Shown: piece by piece, positions 21,433-29,607 of the stretch
Numbering within the stretch: the first letter of the stretch is position 1
Layout: every line of letters starts with the position of its first letter
Origin: Leucobacter celer subsp. astrifaciens
GTDB lineage: Bacteria > Actinomycetota > Actinomycetes > Actinomycetales > Microbacteriaceae
Length of the DNA stretch: 64,000 bases
Reading direction: 5' to 3'
Assembly: GCF_001273835.1 (NCBI RefSeq)
Contig: NZ_JHEI01000132.1
Location: 62,001-126,000 of the forward strand
Made by a program: the position numbers and the translations under genes
The notes under the pieces: model-generated
Databases searched by the model: none
Seen by the model: the letters and a program-made list of their open reading frames with translations, nothing else
Told to the model about the DNA's origin: nothing

Positions 21433-22275
21433 GTGGCCCGCAGAGGGGTGCTGCGTCGGTCGATCTACAAGTCTCCGGCGCAGCTGCGGCTGATGATCGA
21501 GCCCGGTCTGGCGACCGGTGCGGCGCTGACGGCGATGCGCGCGGCTGTTCGCCCCGGCATCAGCACCCTCGAACTCGACGCGATCGCGGAGGACGCGATC
21601 CGGTCCCGCGGCGGTGAGCCGAACTTCATGCTGGAGCCCGGCTACCGGCACACCATCTGCGCCAACGTCAACCAGCACGTGGTGCACGCGATCCCGACCG
21701 AACGCGGGCTCGAGCCGGGCGACATCGTCGCGCTCGACGCCGGCGCCGTGGTCGGCGGGTGGCACGGAGACGCGGCGTTCTCCGTGGTGCTGCCGGATCC
21801 GACTCGACCCGAGCACACGGCCGGGATCGAGAAGCTCAGCGATGTCACGGAGCAGGCCATGTGGCGCGGGATCGCGCGCCTCGCGACCGCGTCCCACCTG
21901 GGCGAGGTCGGGGAGGCCGTGTCTGCCTACGTGCGCGCCAACAGCGACTTCGGTGTGCTCGAGGACTACATCGGGCACGGCATCGGGCGCAGCATGCACG
22001 AGGATCCGCCGGTGTTCAACGTGCCCGTCAGGCGCCGCGGACCCGAGGTCAAGCCGGGGCTGGTCGTCGCGATCGAACCGATCATCTCGGCGGGCGGGAT
22101 CGAGACCTACGTCGAGGACGACGACTGGACGGTCACCATCGCCGACGGATCGATGAGCGCGCAGTGGGAGCACTCGGTCGCCGTGCACCGCGACGGCATC
22201 TGGGTGCTGACCGCCGAGGACGGCGGGGCCTCCGGCCTCGAGCCGCTCGGCGTGAAGCCGGTTCCGATCCCGTAG
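21433..22275 (+). CDS. map: Methionine aminopeptidase, type I
   Basis: Removes N-terminal Met from new proteins. 280 residues from GTG 21433. All five metal ligands can be seen: D102 (ALDAGAV), D113 (WHGDAAF), H182 (YIGHGIGR), E215 (VAIEPII) and E246 (QWEHSV). No zinc-finger extension. Last gene of the secY-adk-map group; 3 bases after adk. Confidence 0.95.
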   Translation: MARRGVLRRSIYKSPAQLRLMIEPGLATGAALTAMRAAVRPGISTLELDAIAEDAIRSRGGEPNFMLEPGYRHTICANVNQHVVHAIPTERGLEPGDIVALDAGAVVGGWHGDAAFSVVLPDPTRPEHTAGIEKLSDVTEQAMWRGIARLATASHLGEVGEAVSAYVRANSDFGVLEDYIGHGIGRSMHEDPPVFNVPVRRRGPEVKPGLVVAIEPIISAGGIETYVEDDDWTVTIADGSMSAQWEHSVAVHRDGIWVLTAEDGGASGLEPLGVKPVPIP

Positions 22276-22335
22276 CGACCCGGTCGGGCGGGCTCCCATT
22301 CCGGGAGGAACGAGGGAAGCCCGGTCGGATGCATG

Positions 22336-22364
22336 TTGCGCGAGGTCGGATTCAAGGGTATTCT
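22336..22364 (+). promoter_or_regulatory. infA promoter
   Basis: TTGCGC (22336-22341), a 17-base spacer and TATTCT (22359-22364) give a good sigma-70-type promoter about 120 bases upstream of infA. The leader between 22371 and 22485 has no reading frame of its own that looks real. Confidence 0.65.
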
Positions 22365-22485
22365 TGATCTTTGGTGCTTTGCGCTTGTTTTCGCGTTCGC
22401 GGATTGGGACTCCAGTTCAGCGTTCTCGAGGCTGCGCAGAGCATTCGCAAGACCAGCACACACCTACGCAAGCGATAGTGAGGCT

Positions 22486-22707
22486 ATGGCGAAAAAAGAC
22501 GGCGTCATCGAGATCGAGGGACAGGTTGTCGAGGCTCTGCCGAACGCGATGTTCCGCGTCGAGCTGACCAATGGACACAAAGTTCTCGCCCATATCTCGG
22601 GCAAGATGCGTCAGCACTACATCCGGATCCTCCCCGAGGATCGGGTGATCGTTGAGCTGACGCCCTACGATCTGACCCGCGGCCGCATCGTCTACCGCTA
22701 CAAGTAG
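22486..22707 (+). CDS. infA: Translation initiation factor IF-1
   Basis: Binds the 30S A site during initiation. The ATG at 22486 gives the standard 73-residue OB-fold protein: [20 protein letters not shown], then [20 protein letters not shown] and the ending GRIVYRYK. The open frame extends to 22333 but that part overlaps the promoter. Confidence 0.97.
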   Translation: MAKKDGVIEIEGQVVEALPNAMFRVELTNGHKVLAHISGKMRQHYIRILPEDRVIVELTPYDLTRGRIVYRYK

Positions 22708-22775
22708 GTCGCTGGAAAGTAACGGCTCGCGGCGTCCCGCGAGTACGAGGACAGCGAACAACTGAAGGAAACATC

Positions 22776-22892
22776 ATGAAGGTCAAGCCCAGCGTCAAGC
22801 CGATCTGCGATCACTGCAAGGTCATCCGTCGCCACGGCCGCGTCATGGTGATCTGCAAGAGCAACCCGCGCCACAAGCAGCGCCAGGGCTAG
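22776..22892 (+). CDS. rpmJ: 50S ribosomal protein L36
   Basis: bL36, 38 residues: [20 protein letters not shown], ending [10 protein letters not shown]11, C14, C27 and H33 form the zinc site, so this is the zinc-ribbon (C+) form. AAGGAA is 6 bases upstream of the ATG. Position between infA and rpsM is conserved. Confidence 0.97.
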   Translation: MKVKPSVKPICDHCKVIRRHGRVMVICKSNPRHKQRQG

Positions 22893-22894
22893 CA

Positions 22895-23076
22895 GGTCGT
22901 CATCCCGAGCGACGACCGAGCCGCGTGATCTCTACGAGATCCCGCGATTCGCGAGTTCGCGCAGGATGCGGGTCTGCATCGTGCAGAGCACTCACAACTG
23001 AATACACCTCCAGCGCATCGAAGAACCTGCGCAGATTTCTCAGGGGCGAACGCATCGCGTTCAACCGAAATCTGCG
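22895..23076. repeat. rpmJ-rpsM spacer with several hairpins
   Basis: The 279-base gap holds three inverted repeats: GGTCGTC/GACGACC (22895-22917), GATCTC/GAGATC (22927-22941) and a two-tier hairpin at 23030-23076 (CGCAGATTTC with GAAATCTGCG, and GAACGC with GCGTTC inside it). The GTTCGCGCAGGATGCGGG stretch resembles the dispersed element found elsewhere in the window. It probably separates infA-rpmJ from rpsM-rpsK transcription; no gene is seen. Confidence 0.5.
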
Positions 23077-23171
23077 GTGAGCCCACAAGCTCACTCCAGG
23101 GGACACCTCGGGACGGAGGCCCGAACCCCCGATACGCACCAAACCTCCATGAACCGCCAAGGAGAGCCAAC

Positions 23172-23540
23172 ATGGCACGTCTTGCAGGAGTCGACATCCC
23201 GCGCGACAAGCGCGTTGAGATCGCACTCACGTACATCTACGGGGTCGGCCGCACCAGCGCGCTGAAGACCCTCGCCGACACCGGGATCGACGGCAACATC
23301 CGCGTCAAGGATCTCAGCGACGACCAGCTCGTCGCGCTCCGCGACTACATCGAAGGCAACTTCAAGGTTGAGGGCGACCTCCGCCGCGAGGTCGCAGCCG
23401 ACATCCGCCGCAAGGTCGAGATCGGCAGCTACCAGGGTCTCCGCCACCGCAAGGGCCTGCCCGTGCATGGTCAGCGCACCAAGACGAACGCTCGTACCCG
23501 CAAGGGCCCGAAGCGCACCGTCGCCGGCAAGAAGAAGTAA
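23172..23540 (+). CDS. rpsM: 30S ribosomal protein S13
   Basis: uS13 of the 30S head, contacting the P-site tRNA. 122 residues starting [20 protein letters not shown]; the C-terminal basic tail [16 protein letters not shown] is present. ATG follows AAGGAGAGCCAAC. Start of the alpha group. Confidence 0.97.
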   Translation: MARLAGVDIPRDKRVEIALTYIYGVGRTSALKTLADTGIDGNIRVKDLSDDQLVALRDYIEGNFKVEGDLRREVAADIRRKVEIGSYQGLRHRKGLPVHGQRTKTNARTRKGPKRTVAGKKK

Positions 23541-23588
23541 CAGCCGGTCCACTCGACCATCACACAGAGCTTTTCAGGAGAACACTCA

Positions 23589-23987
23589 ATGGCTGCACCA
23601 AAGACGGCGGCTCGCAAGCCGCGTCGCAAGGACAAGAAGAACGTGGTCGTGGGCCAGGCCCACATCAAGTCGACGTTCAACAACACGATCGTTTCGATCA
23701 CCGACACCACCGGTGCCGTGATCAGCTGGGCCTCCTCGGGCGGCGTCGGCTTCAAGGGCTCGCGCAAGTCGACCCCGTTCGCCGCTCAGCTGGCCGCCGA
23801 GTCCGCCGCTCGCAAGGCGCAGGAGCACGGCATGAAGAAGGTCGACGTCTTCGTGAAGGGCCCGGGCTCGGGTCGCGAGACGGCGATCCGCTCGCTGCAG
23901 GCCGCGGGTCTCGAGGTCGGTTCGATCACCGACGTCACCCCGCAGACGCACAACGGCTGCCGCCCGCCGAAGCGTCGCCGCGTCTGA
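23589..23987 (+). CDS. rpsK: 30S ribosomal protein S11
   Basis: uS11 of the 30S platform. 132 residues: Lys/Arg-rich start, [20 protein letters not shown] near 38 and the C-terminal [16 protein letters not shown]. The next gene in many bacteria would be rpsD; here rpoA follows, as in several other actinobacteria. Confidence 0.97.
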   Translation: MAAPKTAARKPRRKDKKNVVVGQAHIKSTFNNTIVSITDTTGAVISWASSGGVGFKGSRKSTPFAAQLAAESAARKAQEHGMKKVDVFVKGPGSGRETAIRSLQAAGLEVGSITDVTPQTHNGCRPPKRRRV

Positions 23988-23997
23988 ATTGATTGCC

Positions 23998-24038
23998 AAG
24001 CCGACTGCGGTCGGCTTCGACTGCCGCCTCCGGCGGCA
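23998..24038 (+). terminator. Tandem hairpins between rpsK and rpoA
   Basis: Two perfect hairpins in a row: AAGCCGAC/GTCGGCTT with loop TGCG (23998-24017) and TGCCGCC/GGCGGCA with loop TCC (24022-24038). Without a T-run they may attenuate or process the transcript. The 150 bases that follow up to rpoA carry no other recognisable feature. Confidence 0.5.
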
Positions 24039-24189
24039 TCGGGGCACCACGATCGACATCGGCGAATGCTAGCGGCTTCCGGTCGCGACGGGATAACCGT
24101 TGCGGCCGGACGCCGAGGCTGTTTCAGTCCTTCCCTTTCCCATCAACGCATGAGTCATATAGCGGACTCCAGCGAAAGGACCACACACA

Positions 24190-25176
24190 GTGCTCATTGC
24201 ACAGCGACCCACTCTGACTGAAGAATCGATCTCCGAGTACCGTTCGCGCTTCGCCATCGAGCCGCTCGAGCCCGGCTTCGGCTACACGCTCGGCAACTCG
24301 CTGCGTCGCACCCTGCTCTCGTCGATCCCGGGCGCGGCCGTGACGAGCGTGCGCTTCGAGGGCGTCGCCCACGAGTTCACGACCATCCAGGGCGTGACCG
24401 AGGACGTCACCGAGATCATCCTCAACATCAAGGATCTCGTCGTCTCCAGCGAGCACGACGAGCCCATCACCGCCTACCTGCGCAAGACCGGCGCGGGCGA
24501 GGTGACCGCAGCCGATATCTCCGCTCCGGCGGGTGTCGAGGTGCACAACCCCGAACTCGTGATCGCGACCCTCAGCGACTCGGCCCAGTTCGAACTCGAA
24601 CTGACGATCGAGCGCGGCCGCGGCTACGTCTCGGCCGTGCAGAACCGCAACGAGGACGCCGAGGTCGGCCGCATCCCGGTCGACTCGATCTACTCGCCGG
24701 TGCTGAAGGTGACCTACCGCGTGGAGGCCACGCGCGCGGGTGAGCGCACCGACTTCGACCGCCTCGTGGTCGACGTCGAGACCAAGCCCGCCATCAGCCC
24801 CCGCGATGCCATCGCTTCGGCCGGTTCCACCCTGGTGGAGCTCTTCGGCCTCGCTCGCGAGCTCAACACCGCGGCCGAGGGCGTCGAGATCGGGCCCGCT
24901 CCGGTCGAGGTCGTCACCGAGGGCGAGCTCTCGATCCCGATCGAGGATCTGGATCTCTCGGTGCGCAGCTACAACTGCCTGAAGCGCGAGGGCATCAACA
25001 CGGTGAGCGAGCTCGTGGCGCTCTCCGAGGCGCAGCTCATGAACATCCGCAACTTCGGTCAGAAGTCCGTTTTCGAGGTGCGCGACAAGCTCACCGAGAT
25101 GGGCCTGTCGCTGAAGGACGCCGTGCCCGGCTTCGATGGCGCGCAGTTCTACAGCTACGAAGACGACAACAACTAA
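24190..25176 (+). CDS. rpoA: RNA polymerase subunit alpha
   Basis: Scaffold subunit for RNA polymerase assembly and target of activators. 328 residues from GTG 24190 with GAAAGGACC upstream. The N-terminal dimerisation domain has [20 protein letters not shown] near 35; the C-terminal domain (about 245-315) has [16 protein letters not shown] and [17 protein letters not shown]. An acidic end (SYEDDNN) closes it. Confidence 0.98.
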   Translation: MLIAQRPTLTEESISEYRSRFAIEPLEPGFGYTLGNSLRRTLLSSIPGAAVTSVRFEGVAHEFTTIQGVTEDVTEIILNIKDLVVSSEHDEPITAYLRKTGAGEVTAADISAPAGVEVHNPELVIATLSDSAQFELELTIERGRGYVSAVQNRNEDAEVGRIPVDSIYSPVLKVTYRVEATRAGERTDFDRLVVDVETKPAISPRDAIASAGSTLVELFGLARELNTAAEGVEIGPAPVEVVTEGELSIPIEDLDLSVRSYNCLKREGINTVSELVALSEAQLMNIRNFGQKSVFEVRDKLTEMGLSLKDAVPGFDGAQFYSYEDDNN

Positions 25177-25222
25177 CGGTCCGGCACCGTCCCGCCCGAT
25201 CGCACACTTACTGGAGTAAACA

Positions 25223-25732
25223 ATGCCCAAGCCCACCAAGGGCCCCCGCCTCGGAGGCGGCCCCGCACACGAGCGCCTGATGCTGAACCAGATGGCCTCG
25301 CAGCTGTTCGAGCACAAGCGCATCCAGACCACGGAGACCAAGGCCAAGCGGCTGCAGCCCGTGGCCGAGCGCCTCGTGACCTTCGCGAAGCGCGGCGACC
25401 TGCACGCCCGCCGTCGGGTGATGCGCCAGATCCTCGACAAGTCCGTCGTGCACGAGCTCTTCACCGAGATCGCGCCGCTGGTCGAGAACCGCGAGGGTGG
25501 ATACACCCGCATCGTCAAGACCGGCTTCCGCAAGGGCGACAACGCCCCGCTGGCCGTGATCGAGCTGGTGCTCGAGCCCGTCGCTCCGAAGGCCAAGGCC
25601 CCGAAGGCCGCCGCCGAGGCCCCTGTCGAGGAGCCGAAGGAGGAGACCGAGGTCGTCGAGGAGACCGCCGAGGCCCCGGCAGAGGAGGCAGCCGAGGCTG
25701 CTGAGGCTCCCGCCGAGGAGAAGGCCGAGTAG
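25223..25732 (+). CDS. rplQ: 50S ribosomal protein L17 with acidic C-terminal tail
   Basis: bL17 at the tunnel exit. Residues 1-115 are the normal protein: [20 protein letters not shown] and [16 protein letters not shown]. The remaining 50 residues are an Ala/Glu/Pro/Val-rich acidic tail, giving 169 residues against the usual 120-130. Such tails occur in actinobacterial L17. Last gene of the ribosomal block. Confidence 0.95.
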   Translation: MPKPTKGPRLGGGPAHERLMLNQMASQLFEHKRIQTTETKAKRLQPVAERLVTFAKRGDLHARRRVMRQILDKSVVHELFTEIAPLVENREGGYTRIVKTGFRKGDNAPLAVIELVLEPVAPKAKAPKAAAEAPVEEPKEETEVVEETAEAPAEEAAEAAEAPAEEKAE

Positions 25733-25751
25733 GCTCGCCTTTCCTGCGCTG

Positions 25752-25788
25752 AAGCGCCCCGCCCGTCATCGCGACGGGCGGGGCGCTT
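25752..25788 (+). terminator. rplQ terminator
   Basis: A perfect 16-bp stem, AAGCGCCCCGCCCGTC (25752-25767) with 25773-25788 and loop ATCGC, 19 bases after the rplQ stop. It ends the ribosomal block. Confidence 0.8.
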
Positions 25789-25875
25789 CGCGTATGCGCG
25801 TCTCCCGCGCTGGGCCCATCGGCCGAAATGCACGGATGAGCTCGCGGCTGCCGGCCCATCCGTGGCCCTTGTCTT

Positions 25876-25934
25876 TACGCGCGCCAGTAGTTGCTGCCTC
25901 GCGTCAGATTTGGTGACATCTACTGGCGCGCGAA
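25876..25934. repeat. 59-bp palindromic element, copy 2
   Basis: CGCGCGCCAGTAG (25878-25890) and its exact complement (25920-25932) form the ends of a unit that matches the minus strand of the element at 3741-3799, including the central GTTGCTGCCTCGC. It lies between rplQ and the convergent acyltransferase gene. Confidence 0.72.
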
Positions 25935-25951
25935 CGTCAGGGCGGCTCCGC

Positions 25952-27895
25952 TCAGCGGCGGGGGAGCGCGAAGCCGATGGCCTCGCCGGGCTGCTGCAAC
26001 TCGTCGAGCGCCTGCTGCACCGACGAGGCGTAGATCTCGCCGCCGCTCGGGTTGGGGTGGATGTCGTCTCCCGCGAGTGCGTCGGGCACTCCCGCGACCG
26101 CCCCGGTCCAGTCGGCGACCACGACGCCGCGATGCGCGGCGGCGAAGTCGGCGAGCGCATCGTTGACGCCGGGGATCCAGTCCCGGTCGGCGTGGGCATT
26201 GACGAGCACGACGGGCCGGTCGCCCGCGGTCTGCCGGATCGCTTCGAGTTCGTCCGGCTGCACGGGGCCGTTCGTGCCCAGGCCGATCACCAGCACCGAC
26301 CGCAGCGCACCCTGCGAGGAGAGGTCGGAGACGATCCCGACGCCCGCACCCATGCCGCGCGAGACCGCTGCGTCGACGGAGATGCCCGGCAGCGCCTGTT
26401 CGAGCTCCGGCAGGCTCGCGAGCATCACGGAGTCTCCGACGGCGCTGATATCGCGCCCATCGAGTGAGACGGGGAGCGGCGGGGCCGCCGTGCCGCCGTC
26501 CGCTTTCGAACCCTTCTTCGCGCTGCTCTTCCGCTTGCCCGCCGAGTCCTCGCCCCGAGCGGGCTCTTCGGCGGGGTCGGATGCTGTCGCTCCGCCGTCT
26601 GCAGGGGCGTTGCTCGGCTCGACGGCGCGTTGATCGAGTGCGGCCTGCCCCCGGGCGATCGCCTCGGCGGCGGAGCTCAGCTGCGGTGCGGTGGCCACGG
26701 CGTAGGCGGTGGCGGGCACGGTGACCGCGAGCACCGCGCCGAGACCCGCGGCGACGAGGCGCTGGCGGCGCGAGTGATCGCCGATCCGGAACAGCATCCG
26801 GAGCGACCTGCGCAGGCCGAACCGCCGCACCGGCTGCTCGACGAAGCTGTGCGACAGCGCGGCGAACAGCACCGTGACCAGCAGGGTGAGCACGGGTGCG
26901 ATCCATCCGGTGCCGAACGCCGCCCCGAGGATGAGCAGCACCGGCCAGTGCCAGAGGTAGATGCCGTAGGAGCGCTCGCCTATCCAGCGCAGCGGCTGCA
27001 CATCGAGTGCGGTGCCGATCCAGGCGCCCGGCCGGGTCACGCCCCAGACGATCGCGAGCGAGGCCGCGGTGGCGAGCTGGAAGCCGCCCTCGAAGCTCGC
27101 AGCGCTGCCCTCCGGCAGCGTCCAGGCCAGCCAGCCGAGCACGCCCATCCCGGCGAGGGCCGTGATGCCGTAGAGCAGCTGCCGTGGGACTCCCGGACGC
27201 CGGGGTTCGCCCGCATCGGCCGGACGGTGCAGCAGCATCGCCATCGCCGCCCCGAAGAGGAGCCCGAAGGTGTGGCTGTCGGAGCCGAAGTAGACCCGGG
27301 TCGGGTCGGCGCCGGAGACCGACAGCTCGAACATCAGCGCGGCGGAGCCGAGCCCCAGGGTGGCGAGCGGGATCGCGCGGGAGCCGCGCCCGCGCAGACG
27401 TACGAGGGCCAGCACGAGGAGGGGGAGCAGGATGTAGAACTGCTCCTCGATGGAGAGCGACCACGTGTTGCGGAACAGCTCCGGGGTGTCGCGCGTGAAG
27501 TAGTCGGCGCCGGTTGCGATGAAGACCCAGTTGCTGACGAAGAACGCTGCGCCGGCGAGCTGGGCGGCGATGCCGACGAGGAGATCGCCTCCGATCAGCA
27601 GCGCCGCCCCGGTGCTCACGAGCAGCACCAGAGCGAGAGCGGGCAGCAGTCTGCGCGCCCGGCGTCGCCAGAACGCTCCCAGGCGAATGCCGCCGCGCAG
27701 GTCGATCTCGCGCAGCAGCAGCGAGGTGATGAGGAAGCCGCTGATCACGAAGAAGACGTCGACGCCCAGGAACCCGCCGGGCAGCGCGCTCGGGAAGAGG
27801 TGGTAGCAGAGCACCAGGCCCACCGCGATGGCGCGGAGCCCGTCGAGACCGCCGAACCGGTCGGTCTGCGATGGGGGCGTGACGGAGGGAGCCAT
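25952..27895 (-). CDS. OafA-type membrane acyltransferase with SGNH domain
   Basis: Likely O-acetylates a surface polysaccharide or lipid. From ATG 27895 it has 647 residues: an acyltransferase-3 domain of about ten membrane segments starting FGGLDGLRAIAVGLVLCYH, with GFLGVDVFFVISGFLI and WSLSIEEQFYILLPL, then from about residue 420 an extracytoplasmic part with the SGNH blocks VGDSVM, GTNG and DDIHPNPSGG. This two-domain layout is that of OafA/OatA proteins. The start is uncertain because no strong ribosome binding site is seen and the frame is open to 28030. It is transcribed towards rplQ. It could modify the glycan made by the capD-like locus, but the link is only a guess. Confidence 0.85.
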   Translation of the reverse strand: MAPSVTPPSQTDRFGGLDGLRAIAVGLVLCYHLFPSALPGGFLGVDVFFVISGFLITSLLLREIDLRGGIRLGAFWRRRARRLLPALALVLLVSTGAALLIGGDLLVGIAAQLAGAAFFVSNWVFIATGADYFTRDTPELFRNTWSLSIEEQFYILLPLLVLALVRLRGRGSRAIPLATLGLGSAALMFELSVSGADPTRVYFGSDSHTFGLLFGAAMAMLLHRPADAGEPRRPGVPRQLLYGITALAGMGVLGWLAWTLPEGSAASFEGGFQLATAASLAIVWGVTRPGAWIGTALDVQPLRWIGERSYGIYLWHWPVLLILGAAFGTGWIAPVLTLLVTVLFAALSHSFVEQPVRRFGLRRSLRMLFRIGDHSRRQRLVAAGLGAVLAVTVPATAYAVATAPQLSSAAEAIARGQAALDQRAVEPSNAPADGGATASDPAEEPARGEDSAGKRKSSAKKGSKADGGTAAPPLPVSLDGRDISAVGDSVMLASLPELEQALPGISVDAAVSRGMGAGVGIVSDLSSQGALRSVLVIGLGTNGPVQPDELEAIRQTAGDRPVVLVNAHADRDWIPGVNDALADFAAAHRGVVVADWTGAVAGVPDALAGDDIHPNPSGGEIYASSVQQALDELQQPGEAIGFALPRR

Positions 27896-28066
27896 GGGGA
27901 GTCTTTCGGCGGGCGGGGAACAGGAGGGACGCTGCCGCGGGCGCCGCCACCCAGTGTACGCGCTCGCCGCGCACCCCCGCGGCGGTACCCGCTGCACGAA
28001 AGGGGGTGGGCATTTCGGCCTGCCGCACAACGACGGCGCGGTGCGGGGATCGGCAGAATGAGGGCC

Positions 28067-29305
28067 ATGAACAGCAGTGCACAGCTATGGCAGCAGGCGG
28101 CGACCCCCGGGGCGCCGGGCGCGCAGGAGGCTCGCGAGAAGTCGGCCTGGTGGCGGACGGTGCTCGGGGAGTACCCGACCGGGGTGACGGCGATCACCTC
28201 CGTCGACGCCGCCGGCGATCCCGTCGGCATGGTGGTGGGCACCTTCACCGCCATCTCGGAGGACCCGCCCCTCATCGGCTTCCTGCCGGCGGCGAACTCG
28301 CGCACCTTCACCGACATCAGGCGCAACGGCACGTTCTGCGCGAACGTGCTGGGCTACGAGCACGAGGATCTCTGCCGGCGCTTCGCCGCGCGCTCCGAGG
28401 ACCGCTTCGACTCGGAGCACTGGGAGACGTCGGAGCTCGGCAACCACCGCCTCGTCGACGCCGTCGCCTGGTTCGAAGGGAGGATCGTCGACGTCACGGA
28501 GGTCGGCGACCACTTCTTCGTGGTCGCCGAGGTGACGGGGCTCGGGGTGGGCGACGGGAGCGCCGGCCTGCCGCTGCTCTTCCTGAAGGGAGGATACGGA
28601 TCCTTCACGGTGCCCTCGCTCACCTTCGACGTCCCCGGCTTCAGCGGTCAGCTGCGCGCGGCGGAGAGCGTGCGCGACGTCGTGCAGGAGCTCGCCGACG
28701 AGACGGAGACCGAGTGCCTGCTGTCCACGCTCGTCGACGACTCCGTGCTCGTGCTCACGGCTGCGAACCTGCTGCCGATCCGGCCGCGCAACGGCATCGT
28801 CGGCATGAACTTCCCCTTCGCCGCGCCGCTCGCGCCGGCGCTCGCGGCGTGGACCAGCGCCGAGGGGCTGAAGCTCTGGGAGGAGAACTCCCGGCACCTG
28901 CTGGGGGCGGTGGACCGCCCGCTGATCGCGCGCCTGCTCGCCTGGGTGCGCGAGCGCGGCTACGCGACGACGGTGGGCGAGAGCTCGGTCGGCTTCGACG
29001 AGATCGTCAACGACCCCGCGGCGTCGCGGGTCGAGCTCTCGGACGCCTGGAACGCGGTGAAGGCCAACCTCGGGCACGTGCTCGACGGGAGCGTGCCCGG
29101 ACCCGACGGAGAGGCGGTGCCGCTGACCTCGCTGCAGTTCCCCGTGTTCGACGCGGACGGGCGGGCGCAGTTCGAGCTTGTCGTGTCGGGCTTCGATCCG
29201 CACCCCTCCGAGGAGGCGCTTCAGGCGCTCGTGACGCGCGGGAAGACGGCGGCGGCGACGCTCACGGAGCTCGTCGGCGGGGTGGCTGCGCCGGATTACC
29301 GCTGA
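28067..29305 (+). CDS. Two-domain flavin reductase: FMN-binding split barrel plus IclR-like effector domain
   Basis: Probably supplies reduced flavin to a two-component monooxygenase. Residues 25-185 are a flavin-reductase split barrel: LGEYPTGVTAITS near 33, GTFTAISEDPPLIGF near 58, FCANVLG near 90 and LPLLFLKGGYGSF near 168. Residues about 195-410 resemble the ligand-binding half of IclR regulators: VVQELADETETECLLSTLVD, then FPFAAPLAPALAAWTS and LAWVRERGYATTVGESS. No HTH is seen. A second gene at 44385-45593 has the same design. ATG 28067 or 28058 could be the start; neither has a clear ribosome binding site. Divergent from the acyltransferase; its 3' end converges on the amine-ligase gene. 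Confidence 0.8.
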   Translation: MNSSAQLWQQAATPGAPGAQEAREKSAWWRTVLGEYPTGVTAITSVDAAGDPVGMVVGTFTAISEDPPLIGFLPAANSRTFTDIRRNGTFCANVLGYEHEDLCRRFAARSEDRFDSEHWETSELGNHRLVDAVAWFEGRIVDVTEVGDHFFVVAEVTGLGVGDGSAGLPLLFLKGGYGSFTVPSLTFDVPGFSGQLRAAESVRDVVQELADETETECLLSTLVDDSVLVLTAANLLPIRPRNGIVGMNFPFAAPLAPALAAWTSAEGLKLWEENSRHLLGAVDRPLIARLLAWVRERGYATTVGESSVGFDEIVNDPAASRVELSDAWNAVKANLGHVLDGSVPGPDGEAVPLTSLQFPVFDADGRAQFELVVSGFDPHPSEEALQALVTRGKTAAATLTELVGGVAAPDYR

Positions 29306-29349
29306 GCGGGGCGTTTCGGGAGGACATCACGGATCTCAGGGTCTGGCGG

Positions 29350-29580
29350 TGGATCCTGCGATGCTTCGGCTCGTCGCACCGGCGCAGTGGCGCCGCCACG
29401 GATCGCGCGAAATCGCTGGCGCGATTTCTCTCAAGCGATCCGTGCTCGCTCAGCACACCGCTCCTTCGTCGCGCAGGATGACGGGCAGAGGGGCGTGCTC
29501 GCACAGGATACGGGTAAAGGGGACCGATCAGGAAAGGGCCTCCGGGCCGCGGGATCTCCGCGGCCCGGAGGCCCTTTCCT
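29350..29580. terminator. Bidirectional terminator and repeat between converging genes
   Basis: The 302-base gap ends in a perfect 23-bp stem (29530-29552 with 29558-29580, loop GATCT), rich in GGGCCTCCGGGCC and flanked by AAA/TTT, which should terminate from both sides. Before it, halves of the dispersed element (TGGATCCTGCGA at 29350 and GCGCAGGATGACGGG at 29471) enclose a separate two-tier hairpin at 29398-29443. No gene is seen. Confidence 0.75.
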
Positions 29581-29607
29581 CGGCGGCGTCCGGCGTCCGC
29601 CGTCCGC

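Noticed and set aside
26630..28066. In-frame upstream extension of the first flavin reductase
   Set aside because: The extension overlaps the acyltransferase gene on the other strand and has shadow-like composition; the reductase homology and its paralog begin near 28067.
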